A DNA stretch of 64,000 nucleotides from Datura wrightii. Its lineage: Eukaryota > Streptophyta > Magnoliopsida > Solanales > Solanaceae. Below, piece after piece: positions 21,601 to 33,705 of the stretch (the first letter of the stretch is position 1; each line of letters opens with the position of its first letter). Under the pieces are notes generated by a model that saw only the letters and a list, made by a program, of their open reading frames with translations, did not search any database and was not told the origin of the DNA. Position numbers and translations under genes: made by a program. The stretch lies in the NCBI GenBank assembly GCA_035772735.1, contig JASDFA010000019.1, positions 69,974,001 to 70,038,000 of the forward strand, written 5' to 3'.

Positions 21601-23702
21601 TGATGGCAATTTTACCTTAAAGTAAGACCAATTATCAAGCTATCATTCATTATACAAATAAATAAATAAATAACTAAATAGATAAATAATGAATTACCAT
21701 AATTATATATGTAGCACAATTGTATTGATTAAGCAAGAATATTAAAAATTATGGAAATAATTACGGTAATAAGATCAAACCTAGAATAACATAGTCAGAC
21801 TAATTAGAGTTAAAAATCAAATCACAAGAAAATTTCAACAAATCAATGCATATTAAATTATTCTATATTCTGCGAACAAATCCTACACTACCATATTTAG
21901 TATATTTTACATATGAGATAGTTTTGTCACCGGAAGAAGCAAATTAATTTCTGAATAACAAGCTTAACAATTAACTATGAGATTTTACTAAGCATAGAAT
22001 CGTGCAATAGATATAAACCATAACTTAATTAAATTAAACCCATAGCAATGAGTCTATAAAGGTAGTTTAATTTGCACCATAACAGTAATCTACAAAAGAA
22101 TATCAAGCAAGCAAGCAAATACATATTAGATTTCCTACAGAGAGTGAAGAGAATAGAGGAACCAATGAAATATATGTGTATACACATACTAAAAAGTATA
22201 CCCGAATAATCGAACGACATCTAATAAAAAATCGGAGAGATTGAGAAACTAATTTAGAAGCTAACACAAAATAACAATAATAATAATAATCGAAACAATT
22301 ATTGAAGAGGGCGTTACTAGTAAACAAGATTAACTTAGATCTAGCTTAAGAAATAAAATGAAAGAGAGGTAGAAAACTTCAAATATCAAGTGACAATACC
22401 ATAACAGATCTGCGAGAATCTGTCTAGAAAATTAAAAAATTATGTTCAAACATCATAAGTCGAGACTGCTGGCTCGTGGTGGTCGGCGTAAATTGAGTGG
22501 TGGTGGCCTGGTGGTTCGGAGGTTGAAGATGAGGGACAGAAGAAGAGAGGTGAGAGGTGGCTGAGGGAGAGAAGTCCGGCGGTTTTTCTGGTGGATCTTT
22601 TTGGAGGTTGAAGACGAGGGAGAGGGGTGAGATGTTCGACAGTCGAGGTCCACCGGAGAAGATGAAGAGGGAGAAGCACAGGGGAAGATTTACAGGTTTT
22701 GGGTGAGAGGGAAAAAGGGAAGAAAGGGAATGAAAAGTAGTGCGGCTAGTCAGAGCAAGTGGTGCAACTGGTTCTCGGTTGTGTTCTGGCCATCCGCGGT
22801 GGGAACTAAGGGTGGAAACAGTGAAAGGGAAGGGATAAAAAAGGGGGAGGTGCAACCTGTGGTGGGTTTTTTGGTGGCGGCGATTCTATTTACTGGCCGG
22901 AGATGAGAGGGAGGAAGGGGGAGCGGGGCGAGGTGTGCGACACTTAAGTTGGAGAGGGAAAAAATGGGAAATGAAAATTAGGTTTAAGGTTTGGGAGTAT
23001 ACTGATAAATAAGAAAATAGGGTAGGGTTAGTTTCGGCTGTAGGATTTAAATGAGATGGAGGGCTAGGATTAAATCTAGGCGAATGGGTCTGATTGCGGG
23101 TATGAGCGTGGGTCGCGGGTTGGGTAAATGGGTAGGAACTAATTGAAATTGAATTTAATTTACAAAGTGGCCAGATTTTGATCAAACATGACTAAAATTG
23201 ACAAAATTTAGGTAGCAAACTTTAAATAAATTGGAAGAAATTTAAAATAGCTTCTATATAATTAATAAAATACTATACTTGCAAATAATTGAATAAATAG
23301 GTAACATAATAGTTTAGTTTATATTAAAAAGATATAAATATTATTATTGATATAAATAATTTATAAAATTCAAGTAAAATTGTACAAATATTATTATATA
23401 AATATTTTATAAAATTTAAGTAAAAAATATATTTTAAAACAAAAGCTTGTTTAATTGAAACTATGTATACATATATATTAGTACGCAATATACTATATGT
23501 GACATAATTGTATAACATTAGAAAATTAATAAATTTTAAAATTATAATTTCGAATGATTACGCAAAATTAAGAGTTATGATAATTAATTATTAAAATATT
23601 ATGAATACAAACCAAATAATTACGTAAAAAAGGTAATTTTTAAAATATTCATATATAAGCAGCGGAGACGGGGCATATGGTGGTCAAAATTGAGTGTCAA
23701 CA
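18667..23702 (-). repeat. 3' LTR of Ogre element C
   Basis: LTR of 5036 bp. On its own strand it starts TGTTGACACTCAATTTTGACC minus the last base and ends GGGGCGCGACA. The body is A+T-rich, with a G+C-rich part at about 22450-22930 that may be the promoter or leader region. It carries five copies of GCATGATTTCTA, one with a C, at 19695, 19740, 20338, 20376 and 20408. Short tracts such as (AAAT)n near 21655 and (AAT)n near 22274 are present. It lacks the F insertion, so it preserves the empty site (ATAAC, 21670-21674). ORFs here look fortuitous. Confidence 0.9.
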
Positions 23703-23717
23703 GCTGCCCCTTTTTTT
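23703..23717 (-). other. Polypurine tract of Ogre element C
   Basis: On the minus strand, AAAAAAAGGGGCAGC directly abuts the 3' LTR: the primer for plus-strand DNA synthesis. Confidence 0.85.
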
Positions 23718-24189
23718 CTCGTGAATGAAGAATGAATTTGCGGGCAAAGAACGTTGACTTAGTGACCAATTTTGTCCGATCGAGAAACGATCTCGATGGG
23801 GTTGGACGAAAAAGAAATGAGAGTTGTGGAAATATTGTGGCCGAGACTTCAATATCAAATCGCCTACATATCTCGGGTTTATGAGAATCAGACCGCGTGT
23901 AGTTCTGGATTTAGGGACGAACGAAATTCCTAAAAGAAATTAATAATACACTTGAATAAGAATGGAGGTAGCACAATTTGACAAGCTTTAGAATGGATTG
24001 CAGAATGAAAAGTTGAGAATAGGGCTCGAGTTAAAAGAAATAAAATAGGGATAACTTAGGAAAATAAAGCGAGAGATGTATCGTCCTTCGTAGCTCGTTC
24101 AGCTTCTGCATTCACGTAAACAAAATAATTAGGCATAGGCATCAAACACTCCATAAAATAAACCGATATAAAATTTAAACATAATGCAG
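23718..24189 (-). other. Ogre 3' untranslated region, part next to the polypurine tract
   Basis: Non-coding stretch between the polypurine tract and the tandem arrays. I see no ORF, hairpin-plus-purine module or other feature in it. Confidence 0.5.
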
Positions 24190-24520
24190 GTTCCCTTTAG
24201 ACAATGATATTTCAGTTTGATACAATAAGGATGGCATCTATAAGCCATGATATTTTGGGCGATGATATGCAAAATAAATCCCTTGGGCTACGAAATGATG
24301 TTTGTGGGCCATGAAATATGACGCCTTTAGACTATGATGCCTTAGGAGCATGATAAGCGAAAATTAAATCCTTAGGCCATGAAAGATGATGCCTTTAGAG
24401 TATGACGCCTTAGGAACATGATAAACAAGAAGTAAATCTTTAGGCCATGATATAATGTTTGCAGGCTATAAAATAATGCCTTCAGACCATGACGCCTTCG
24501 GATAATTAAAAGAGTGATAA
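24190..24520. repeat. Degenerate tandem array 1 in the Ogre 3' region
   Basis: Repeats built on words such as TTAGGCCATGA, GATGCCTTTAGA and TATGACGCC, spaced roughly 25-35 bp and imperfect. It adjoins the second array. Ogre/Tat 3' regions are known to generate tandem repeats. Confidence 0.6.
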
Positions 24521-24554
24521 CTCAAAGAAAGTAAATTATTTTAGGGCCTAAGTA

Positions 24555-25390
24555 ACTCAGTTGGTAGCTTTGTGGTTTATTCGGGCTCAATGCAGATAAA
24601 TCATAGGGCTCAGAATGCAATAGCGAGATCAAATATATATCATGGGCTCAAAATGTATATCACGAGATCAAAATATATATAAAGGGCTCAAAATACATAT
24701 AACAAGCTCAAAATGCAATAATGGGCTCAAAAATGTATATAATAGTCTCAAAAATGTATATAACGGGCGCAAAAGTATATATAACGGGCTCAAAATACAT
24801 ATAACAGGCTCAAAATACATATAACGGGCTCAAAATGCATACAACAAGCTCAAAAATGCTAATACAGGCTTAAAATGCATATAACAACCTCAAAAATTTA
24901 AATACGGGCTCAAAATGCATATGACAGGATCAAAATGCATATAACGAGCTCAAGATGTAATAACAAGCTCAAAATGCATATAACGAGCTTAAGATGCAAT
25001 AGAGGGCTCAAAATGCAACAATGGGCTCAAAATGTAATAACAGGCTCAAGATGCAGTAACGGGCTTAATGCTGATCATGAGCACAATATAAATCACAGGC
25101 TCAAATAACAATTAAAAGGGCTCAAAACGAAAGAACGGGGTCAAAATATAATCAATAAGGCTCAAAAATAAATCAACAGGTTCAAGTAACAACTAAAGGG
25201 CTCAAAATGTAAACTATAGGGCTCAAAATGTAAACTATAGGGCTCAAAAACAAATTCATGGGCTCAAGTAACCACTAAAGGGCTCAAATAATGGGATCGA
25301 ATATAAATAGAAGGCTCGAAACAAAGTCATAGGGCTCAAAATTACAGGCACAATATGTAAACCATAGGGCTCTTAATGAAGGACTAGAAA
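24555..25390. repeat. Tandem array 2 in the Ogre 3' region (GGGCTCAAAATGCATATAAC)
   Basis: About three dozen imperfect copies of a unit near 20 bp, GGGCTCAAAATGCATATAAC and variants. Units lengthen and shift to CTCAAAATGTAAACTATAG towards 25250. A short repetitive ORF within it is a by-product. It lies between integrase and the polypurine tract, the place where related elements seed satellite repeats. Confidence 0.8.
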
Positions 25391-25769
25391 GATATAAACA
25401 GGGGCACAAAGGATAGAGTAACTTAGCTCTGTGTCGTTTTTGCAAACAAGATGTCCTCCGTTGTTGACTTTTGCACTATGTTACTTCTGTACTCAAAGAA
25501 AAATTATTAGTTTGTAAAGGGGAGGTTGATTTGTACATCTGTCTTGTAGTTTCCTCATTTCTAATGGACACCTTTTGTTGAACTCTATCCAGGTATATGC
25601 TCGGGCACAAGGTTTAAATAAAAAGGCATACTTTGAAAATAATTTAGTAAAAGTGAATGCTGAAGTATGTAAGAAAAAACTAGTTAAATCATAGGCCATG
25701 ACATATTCTAAAACCATACAATGTCCTTTTGGAAAATCAATCCCTTGTCCTGAATTAATCCTGATTAAA

Positions 25770-25955
25770 TTTTGAGGTCCTTCTCAAAATTTCTGCCCCA
25801 GTGTAAAACATGATGTAGACTCCCTTGAAAATGACGTGACATTGTGAATTTTTATGGTCCCCTTAAAAATTCCGCCCCAGTTTGCAGCTTGTTGGCTGTA
25901 TTACTATAGAAAAACCTGATAGAATTTTGAGACCCTCTCAAAAATTCTGCCCTAG
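25770..25955 (-). repeat. Triplicated hairpin plus GGGGCAG module, Ogre 3' region
   Basis: Three spaced copies: arms TTTTGAG/CTCAAAA at 25770-25789, TTTTTA/TAAAAA at 25849-25869, TTTTGAGA/TCTCAAAA at 25925-25943. Each is followed on the plus strand by TTCTGCCCCAG-like sequence. On the minus strand this reads CTGGGGCAGAA, then the hairpin. GGGGCAG also occurs in the element's polypurine tract. The role is unknown. Confidence 0.6.
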
Positions 25956-26099
25956 TTCCAAGCTCAACAAAAGGGGAAACAAGAGATTTTATTAAGATAT
26001 AGACCGAGTCCCAATGGGACGCCTACGTTTCCCTCTTAAACGAGAATCAGGTCTAACGTATTTCCGATTACAAAGCAAGACATAAAATAAACTCCAACT

Positions 26100-27466
26100 C
26101 TAAATATAATATCTCTTAACAATATCTAAATTGATAGGCTTGGGCCAAATTTCACCATCCATTTCTGCTAAGATAAGTGCTCCTTCAATCAGCACTCTGT
26201 GGACAATGTAAGGATCTTGCCAGTTAGGTAAGAGATTGCCTTTAGCGTCATCTTGGTGTGGAAAAATTCTCTTCAATACCAACTGCCCAGGTGTGAAGAG
26301 TCCTGGTCGAACTTTCTTGTTGAAAAAATTAGTCATCCTATTCTTATAGAGTTGACCATGGCAGATTGCGTTTACACTCCTTCCGTCAATGAGTGCTAAC
26401 TACTCAAATCTTCTTTGTACCCATTCGACATGGCTTAGTTCTGCTTCTTGACTAATCCTTAAAGAAGGTATTTCTACCTAGATAGGTATCACCGCCTCAT
26501 TACCATACACCAGTATATAAGGCGTAGCTCCAGTGGAAGTTCGAAGAGTGGTATGATATCCCAAGAAAGCATAAGACAACTTCCTATGCCAATGTCTACA
26601 GTTGTCCATCTTACGCAATATCCTCTTGATGTTCTTATTTGCGGCCTCCACGACTCCATTCATCTGTGGCCTATATGTAGTAGAGTTATGATGCTTGATT
26701 TTGAAGCTTTCACATGTCGCTCTCATCAAGTCACTATTCAGATTAGCACCATTATCGGTAATGATAGACTCAAGTCACCCTAAATCATCAAATAAGATGG
26801 TCTCAAACAAAATCCACCACCACCTTCTTCGCACAGACCTATGAGAAGTAGCTTCAACCCATTTGGTAAAATAGTCAATCACAACCAAAATGAATCTATC
26901 TCTATTAGATGCTGCAAGCTCAATAGGGTCGATGACATCTATTCCCCAAGATGCGAAAGGCTTAGGTGAGCTCATGGAATGAAGCTCATTAGGAGGAGCT
27001 CGAATCACATCTACATGGGTTTGACACCGATGACACCTTTGCACATATTTGATACAATCTGTCTCCATAGTTAATCAGAAGTAGCCATCTCTCAAAATCT
27101 TCCTTGTCAAAATGAAACCATTGATGTGAGGTCCACAAGTTCCAACATGGATCTCCTCAATCAAATTTGTTGCCTCCTTGGCATCCACACATCTCAACAA
27201 TCCTAAACCAGGGGTCCTCCAATAAAGAATTTCTCCGTTTAGGAAAAATTGGTTGGCCAACCTTCAAACCTACATTTTTGAACACTTGTGGTATTCTCAG
27301 GGTAACTTCCATTCTTCAAATACCCTTTGATGTCGGCGTACCACGACTCACAGTCTAACTCTTCTTCAACATGAAAACAATAAGCGGGTTGCTTGTGTAC
27401 ATGAATGGGAATGTGATCAATGTAGTTCTTGTCTGGGTGTTGGATCATTGAGGACAATGTAACCAA
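26100..27466 (-). pseudogene. Integrase of Ogre element C, broken
   Basis: Integrase domains on the minus strand. A linker and the zinc-binding part include CIKYVQRCHRCQTHVD near 27055. The catalytic core follows with SWGIDVIDPIELAASN near 26940, a second Asp within TDNGAN near 26755, and TTYRPQMNGVVEAANKN (Glu region) near 26670. The C-terminal part carries FTPGQLVLKRIFP near 26280 and stops near 26100. The reading frame is broken at several points (about 26770, 26470, 26340). It would have joined the cDNA to the chromosome. Confidence 0.8.
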
Positions 27467-28390
27467 AGCATCTGCAAATTCATTCTACACTCAGGGAACG
27501 TGTTGAAACTCCATCTTGACAAACCTTTTACACAATTCTTGCACGTAATGCAGATATGACAAGATCTTTGTGTTCTTCACGACCCATTCTCCTCTTACTT
27601 GATGCATCAACAAATCTGACTTCCAATCACCAATATTGACTAGAAATTTATGTCAATCGCCAGTCGAATACCCAGGATGCAAGATTACTCGACCATGTTA
27701 TTAGTATAGGAAAATCAAAGTTTAGCTGATACAGGGTAATGCTATCCAGTATCTAACACCAATACAGCTCCAATACCCTCTCCTTTGAAATTGGCGGCTC
27801 CATCAAAGAACAGCCTTCAACCATCATATTCTTTAGTAATATCTTCACCTATGAATTCTACCTTGTCATCAGGAAAGTACATCTTCAGAGGTTCATACTC
27901 ATTGTCCATAGGGTTTTCTGCCAAATGATTTGCAAAGGCCTACCTTTTTACCGCTTTCTGTGTGACATAGACAATGTCAAACCGATCAATAATATCTTCC
28001 ATTTAGCCAGCTTTCGTGTCAGCATGGGCTTTTGGAAGATGTACTTCAGCGGATCCATTTTGGAGATCAGATAGGTTGTGTAAGCAGATAAATAGTGCCT
28101 AAAATTCTAAGCAACCCAAGTCAGAGCGCAGCACGTCCTCTCAAGCAAGGTGTATCGATCCTCGTACGGTGTAAACTTCTTGCTCAAATAATATATTATT
28201 TTCTAATTCCTCCCTGTCTTATCATGTTGCCGCAAAGAACAACCAAATACATTTTCTAGTACGGACAGATACAAAAGCAAAGGTCTTCTTTGTTCTGGTG
28301 GAACTAAAACCGGAGGCTTTGATAGATAATCCTTGATTCTACCAAAATCCTGTTGACATTGGGGAGTCCACTCTGTAGAAGCATCATTTT
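27467..28390 (-). pseudogene. RNase H region(s) of Ogre element C, broken
   Basis: Between RT and integrase. The connection domain has SKPPVLVPPEQRRPLLLYLS near 28340, then heavily broken sequence, then an RNase H-like start, RLFFDGAANFKG, near 27800. Ogre/Tat elements typically carry two RNase H domains. Decay prevents me from separating them. The domain would degrade the RNA strand during reverse transcription. Confidence 0.65.
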
Positions 28391-29524
28391 TCAGCAACTT
28401 GAAAATAGTCTCACAAATAACCGTCGATTGGCAAAAAAAAGGCTGATGTAATTGAGTTGCCCCAAAAAGCTCATAACTTCCTTCTTGCTCTTTGGTGGCG
28501 GGAGCTCTTTGATGGATTTGATCTTAGTTAGATCTAACTCAATACCCCGACGACTGACAATAAATCCCAACAATTTTCCCGCAGGGACACCAAATGCAGA
28601 CTTTGCCGGATTCAACTTTAGATTATACTTTCGCAGTCTGTCGAAGAACTTTCTGAGGTCAGCCAAGTGATCTGAACATTTCTTTGATTTGATGATGACA
28701 TCATCCACATAAAACTCAATCTCCTTATGGATCATGTCGTGAAAGATAATGGTCATGGTCCTCATGTAAGTAGCTCTAGCATTTTTTAACCCGAATGACA
28801 TTACCTTGTAGCAATATATGCCCCATGGCAAAAGAAAAGCAGTTTTCTCAGCATCATGCATCCCAATCTGATAATAGCCAGCGAAGCAATCTACAAATGA
28901 CTGTGTCTCATGCTTGGCACAGTTATCAATGTGGATGTGTATGTTCGATAGCGAAAGTCGTCCTTCGAGCTGGCTTTGTTGAGGTATCTATAATCCACAC
29001 AAACTCTGACTTTTCCATCCTTGTTTGCCACCAGCACAATATTGGCTAACTAAGTATGATACCCTACCACTTTAAGAATTCCAGCGTTGATCTGCTTAGC
29101 CACTTCCTTCTTAATTTTCAAACTCATGTTCTGTTTGTACTTTCTCAGCTTTTTCTTAACAGGAGGATATGCTATATCAGTAGGCAACCTATGTGCTACT
29201 ATTGAATGGCTAAGTCTAGTCATGTCAGTAATGGACCAGGCAAACACATCCTTGTATTCTTTGAGAAGATGAATGTAGTCCCCAATCTCATCTTTCGACA
29301 AATAAATGTTGACTCGGGTCTCCTAGGGTGTCTCAGCATCCTCCAGGATTACCACCTCTATTACTACCAAATTTGCTTTGGGCTTATCCTCAAACTCCTC
29401 TACTTCTCTAATAATTTCAGCTGGTACCTCATCCTCTTTTTCTTCTAATGAATCACCTATGTTATGTCGTATAGTTTCATGACAAGCCATGGCCTCAAAT
29501 TCAATCCATTTAATATTAAAAGTG
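28391..29524 (-). pseudogene. Reverse transcriptase of Ogre element C, broken
   Basis: Minus-strand RT. The N-terminal part has EYKDVFAWSITDMTRLS and PVKKKLRKYKQNMSLKIKKE (29300-29050). It then breaks, and resumes with DAEKTAFLLPWGIYCYKVMS, the catalytic box YVDD at 28711-28700, and KLNPAKSAFGVPAGKLLGF. The sequence type is Ogre/Tat. The segment begins directly after the putative intron, and the frame at its start (TFNIKWIEFEAMACHETI) continues from the upstream exon. Confidence 0.85.
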
Positions 29525-29678
29525 CTGAAAATATAAGTAAAAACAAAATCAATATATGAAAGGGAAATAATTTTATTAATTAGATAACTTGCTCAAAGTT
29601 TGACATAATATCAAAAGAATTTAACGACTTCAAAAATATTTTATTTCAAAACAACAAAACTGATCCTCTTAAATCTAC
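29525..29678 (-). other. Putative Ogre intron between protease and RT
   Basis: On the minus strand: donor GCATCTG-G/GTAGATTT at 29678, A+T-rich interior, acceptor ACTTATATTTTCAG/CAC at 29525, 154 bp. Unspliced, the frame meets TAG at once. Spliced, FRARRASG joins TFNIKWIEFEAMACHETI in frame. An intron at this place is a known trait of Ogre elements. Confidence 0.75.
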
Positions 29679-31120
29679 CCAGATGCCCGGCGAGCCCTGA
29701 ACGGAGTGAGTCCTCTTTGAGCTCCAGCTTCCTGTAGTGGGGACCCTCCTTCTTCCTTATCAATAATGGCATAACAATTTCCCTCATTCGGCTCCTCCAA
29801 GAATAGATTCCTTAGACTGAGTAGCACAACATCTTCTTTGACGCGTTTGATATCCAGAAAACCATCAGATGTAAAAGTTTATTATAGTGAAGGCAGCGGG
29901 TTTGGCAATAAGAAATTATTGTTTCCTAGAGGATACTCCCAATCTTTTAGCTCCTTGGTAGTGGGTTGGTACCCTAATACAAAAGTGGTCTTCTGTGTAG
30001 TCGTATGGAGAGGTTCAGCTATCCCTTGTAATCTGGCCCTAAGGCCCTGCCCGGTTCAAAACCTAACCGCAACAACGTGCTTAGCACTTTGTCACTCCAC
30101 CATCTTCCTCCTTTAGTGACACCAACAAGCTCTATAGTGTGAAAGCTCTCCCCATCTAAACCTCCTCTCCTTTCAATGGCCGGGATAACAGGAGCTGCAT
30201 AAATAGGACGACTTTCGTCCCCATGGACCACGCCCTCTTGGTGATCCCATTCAAACATTAAACATTGATGTAGAGTTGAAGGTAGTGCTCCTACGACATG
30301 TATCCATGATCGCCCCAATAACAGATTGTACAAAGCTGGGATGTCCATGACTTGCAATGTGATTGTGAGCATGGTAGGTCATTAATCTCCCCTACGGTAT
30401 CCCTTTGCGACCCATCAAAAGCTTTGACATTCATCTTCCACAACTTGATTCTGGCAAGATCAACTTCCAAATTGGTCAAAGGGTTAAGGGGGAAAATGTT
30501 TAAGCTAGAACCCAGGTCGATCAATACTTTGGTGATGCATTTATCTATGTGTTGCACTGTGATATGCAACGCTTTGTTATGGGCCACACCTTCTACAGGA
30601 AATTCATCTTCGTGAAATGAAATCTTTTGGGCCTCAAAGACTTGACCCACCATATGGGCCACTTCACTGCTGGATATAGTTCCAAGCAAATAGGCCTCAT
30701 TCAGCACCTTTTATCAGAGCCTTTTGGTGTTGATCAAAACTTTGTAATAAGGAAAGGATGGAAATCTGGGCTGGAGTCTTGCTCAACTGCTCTACCACAG
30801 AGTATTATTTTGCTTGCATTTTCTTCCAAACATCATTATCTTTAACCTCTACCACCGGTTGCTTCCCTTTGTTGGCTCATTGAGCCAGAGTACCAGGAGT
30901 GTAAATCCATCCTAACCGAGTCACTCCTTGTGCTGCAACTTCTTCTAGAACATTTGTTCTTCGTGGGTTATTCTTTTCATAGCTCCAAGGTACCGTCTTG
31001 TAAGAGGTCAGAGCAACTCTTACCACTGTAAATGGAGGTCTTGGTGCATCTACCTCAACCTCGAACGGAGGACGTCTTTGCACTGTTATAGACGGGTTTA
31101 AAGAAGAACTTGTTCTGTGT
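29679..31120 (-). pseudogene. Protease region of Ogre element C, broken
   Basis: Minus-strand segment downstream of the Tekay insertion D. It includes VLIDLGSSLNIFPLNPL near 30515, the aspartic protease active site (DLGS), then LYNLLLGRSWIHVVGALPST near 30325 and GLGFEP-like text near 30040. A frameshift separates the active-site part from the rest near 30290-30370. The start is interrupted by D at 31121. The aspartic protease would cut the polyprotein. Confidence 0.75.
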
Positions 31121-31125
31121 TCGAT
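31121..31125. repeat. Target-site duplication of D, left copy
   Basis: TCGAT, identical to 41542-41546. Confidence 0.95.
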
Positions 31126-33701
31126 TGTTATACCCCGTAAGATTTCCGACACTTGGATGGCCTATTCGCACGTTGGTTAAGCATATTTGGAAGCCATACG
31201 TGCTAGAGAAATGCCCGGGAAAAAATCAGACGGGAAACCTATTGAACCATCACGGAAGGAGCCGGGGCAGAGCCCCTCCGTGATGGCAACGTGTCACGGA
31301 GGTGGAACCTCTGCGTTGGCTCCGTGACATGTTGGGGCTGTCCAGGCCCAAGTATATAAAGCCCCACTTCAGTTTTAATCTCATTTTTTCACCAAATAAT
31401 TTCCAGAACTCATGAGGAAACAAAGAGAGACGAAGAGGGTTGATATTATGATCATCGATTATGCTGCCAAACGTAGTCTAAACTTAAATTAACTCCAGAT
31501 ACCGAGGTATTTAGCAGCAGGGAGCATTCCTACGAATTTAGTTTCGCGAAATACGGCCGACGAAATGTCGTGCTACTGGGATAAGGTAAGTGGAATTGCT
31601 CCAAACTAGTGTCTATGTGTTCCTAGCTGTGAAGTGAATACTTCTCCCTTCTGGACTTCTGGAAAATAGCAAGTTTTCGACCTTCTTTTGATAGGCCTAA
31701 TTTAGGCTATAATTATATCGAAAGTGACGACGTCTTTCATAATAAAGCTGTATTTAGTGCTAATTGACGTATATACGAATGCAGTTGGGAGAAATAGCGA
31801 AAATACTGACCGAGCTGCGCCAGTTAGTCGGGAAATCAGAAGTGAAGGTATGTAAAGCTAGTTTCCTCGGCAAGTTAGTAGTCACAGTATAGTAAAATAG
31901 TTCAAAGGCCAGTAGAATGTTTCAGAAGTCGGGTGTTATGTTTAGTATGAATATTAGTATGATAATGGAAGCGTCATGTTATGTATATTGTGAAACTTGC
32001 TAGCACGATATAAATTCTAATACAAAGTGTTAGGAACTGTATAACATGCCCAGTATGTGATTTAGTAAAGTATGTTAGGATATTATCGTGTTCAGTTGAA
32101 ACTTAGTAAAGCAATATAAGTTCCTATAAGGTATTTCAAAAATAGAATTGTAGCCTAAAATGAAGTTTAGAAAGCATGTTAGAAATAGTAAATCATGTTA
32201 GTATAAAAACTCAGTTATACAGCATGATTTCCAGCAGAAAAACTATATCTTGTTCAACATTAGACTCAGCACAGTATGGTAGCAAATTATATATATATAT
32301 ATACCACTATCAGTCTCAGTATGTATTAAATACATACATATCACTATCACTAGTTCAGCATACAGTATGTACAGATACATTATCATCACTAGCTTCAGTA
32401 TGTGGTATATGCAGATAGTATTACTAGTTGAGACCACTGTATTGTCTTGGGGTTGGATTACCTAGCATCCACGACCGCCCCAGGGTTAATAGCTGTATCG
32501 ACTCGTCCGCCAGAGGGCGAGGATGCGTCGCTCTACGGAGTGGCATGCGGTCCCACAGGGGACGAAGATGGGATGCCGGTTTCCCCATATTGTGCCTTGG
32601 TCGGCCTTTATACACCCCCGTCGAGCGGGTACACCCGAGGTGTTGATTCAGGAGTCCTCCGGACTCAGGTAAAGTTATAGTCAGGGGCTCAGCGAGCCCA
32701 AGTGCATACCCAAGGGATCCGCAGGATGCTTATAGTTATTATAGGAGATGGGACGACCGGGGTAGGGGTATAGATTGCGCGCTGATTGTACCTCCCAGCT
32801 TATGGGGGTCGGGTAAGGTTTGTGTGTGCTATGCTATCTTATGTTATGTTATGCCACGTTACACTAGATACGAGTAGATCGACAATAGCGCGATACATTT
32901 CCAGGTATGACTCCTACTCCTTTCAACATAGTTGAGAGTAGGCATAGCTTTATATTTTCAGTCAGTTTAGTCTATTCGTTTGTATTCCAGTTCTATCAGT
33001 TGTATTCTTGTTTTTAGATATCTTTCAGGTTTTGTTTTACACACTCAATACCAGCGGTACTGACGCCCATTTGGGGCGCTGCATTACTTGCCTGCAGGTA
33101 CTCATAGATGAGGGGCCGATAACTCGTGATTCCAGCCAGCTCACAGGGTCATCAGCTTCAGTCATCCGGAGCTAGATAGCTAGAGGTTTATCCCTTTTCT
33201 TTTATTGTACAGCATGGGTAGGTCAGGGCCCCGTCCCGACCATCTTATCAGTATTCCTAGAGGCTTGCAGACTGTATATATTTCCCTGTGGTCAGTTGAG
33301 CCGGTCGTGTGAGGCCGTGCAGTTTGTTATAGCTTTCTAGCATTTCAGTTTATGTTGTCCGTGTGAGGCCTTATCCAGTCAGTAGTGGTGACCTTACCAG
33401 TCACGTAGTTATTCAGTATTCCATTGTTGAGTTGCAGATAACTAGACAACATGGTGGCCTTGTCGGCCCGTATAGGTTCCTTGTTACGAGTATGTTTCTG
33501 ATTAGCTGCTATTACAGGTACATGTGGCTATAGGCCTAGTCGGCCGGAGGCTGTATTTACAGCCGTTATATAGCCCGTTGTTTCCCTGAATCTGAGTTAG
33601 AGCCAGCCAGGCACCAGATGTGCTTAGGTTTAGTAGTCTAGCAGTTCAGGTCCTAGTAGGGCACCAGGTGCCAGTCATACCCCCCAAAGCGGGGTGTGAC
33701 A
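31126..33701 (+). repeat. 5' LTR of D
   Basis: 2576 bp, TGTTATACCCCG...CGGGGTGTGACA, so the ends form an extended imperfect inverted repeat. A palindromic block (31248-31335), with arms TGTCACGGAG (31292-31301) and CTCCGTGACA (31320-31329), lies just upstream of the TATA box TATATAAA (31353-31360). It also carries an (AT)n run near 32290 and a CpG-rich part at about 32445-32690. Confidence 0.95.
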
Positions 33702-33705
33702 AACT

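Noticed and set aside
22424..22855. 143-residue Pro/Ser-rich minus-strand ORF in the Ogre 3' LTR
   Set aside because: It lies in a C-rich part of the LTR, overlaps other open frames of similar composition and shows no domain. Probably part of the promoter or leader region rather than a gene.
24642..24824. 60-residue repetitive ORF
   Set aside because: A by-product of the 20-bp tandem array. The peptide repeats because the DNA does.
24190..25390. CRISPR-like array
   Set aside because: The repeats are degenerate, lack unique spacers of constant size and lie in a plant retrotransposon.
32288..32303. (AT)n tract as a regulatory signal
   Set aside because: Simple repeat in both D LTRs (also near 40127), away from the TATA box. 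Ordinary microsatellite.
32428..32680. Overlapping ORFs in the D LTR (repeated at 40268-40520)
   Set aside because: They occur in both LTRs in a CpG-rich stretch, on both strands. Coding use is unlikely.
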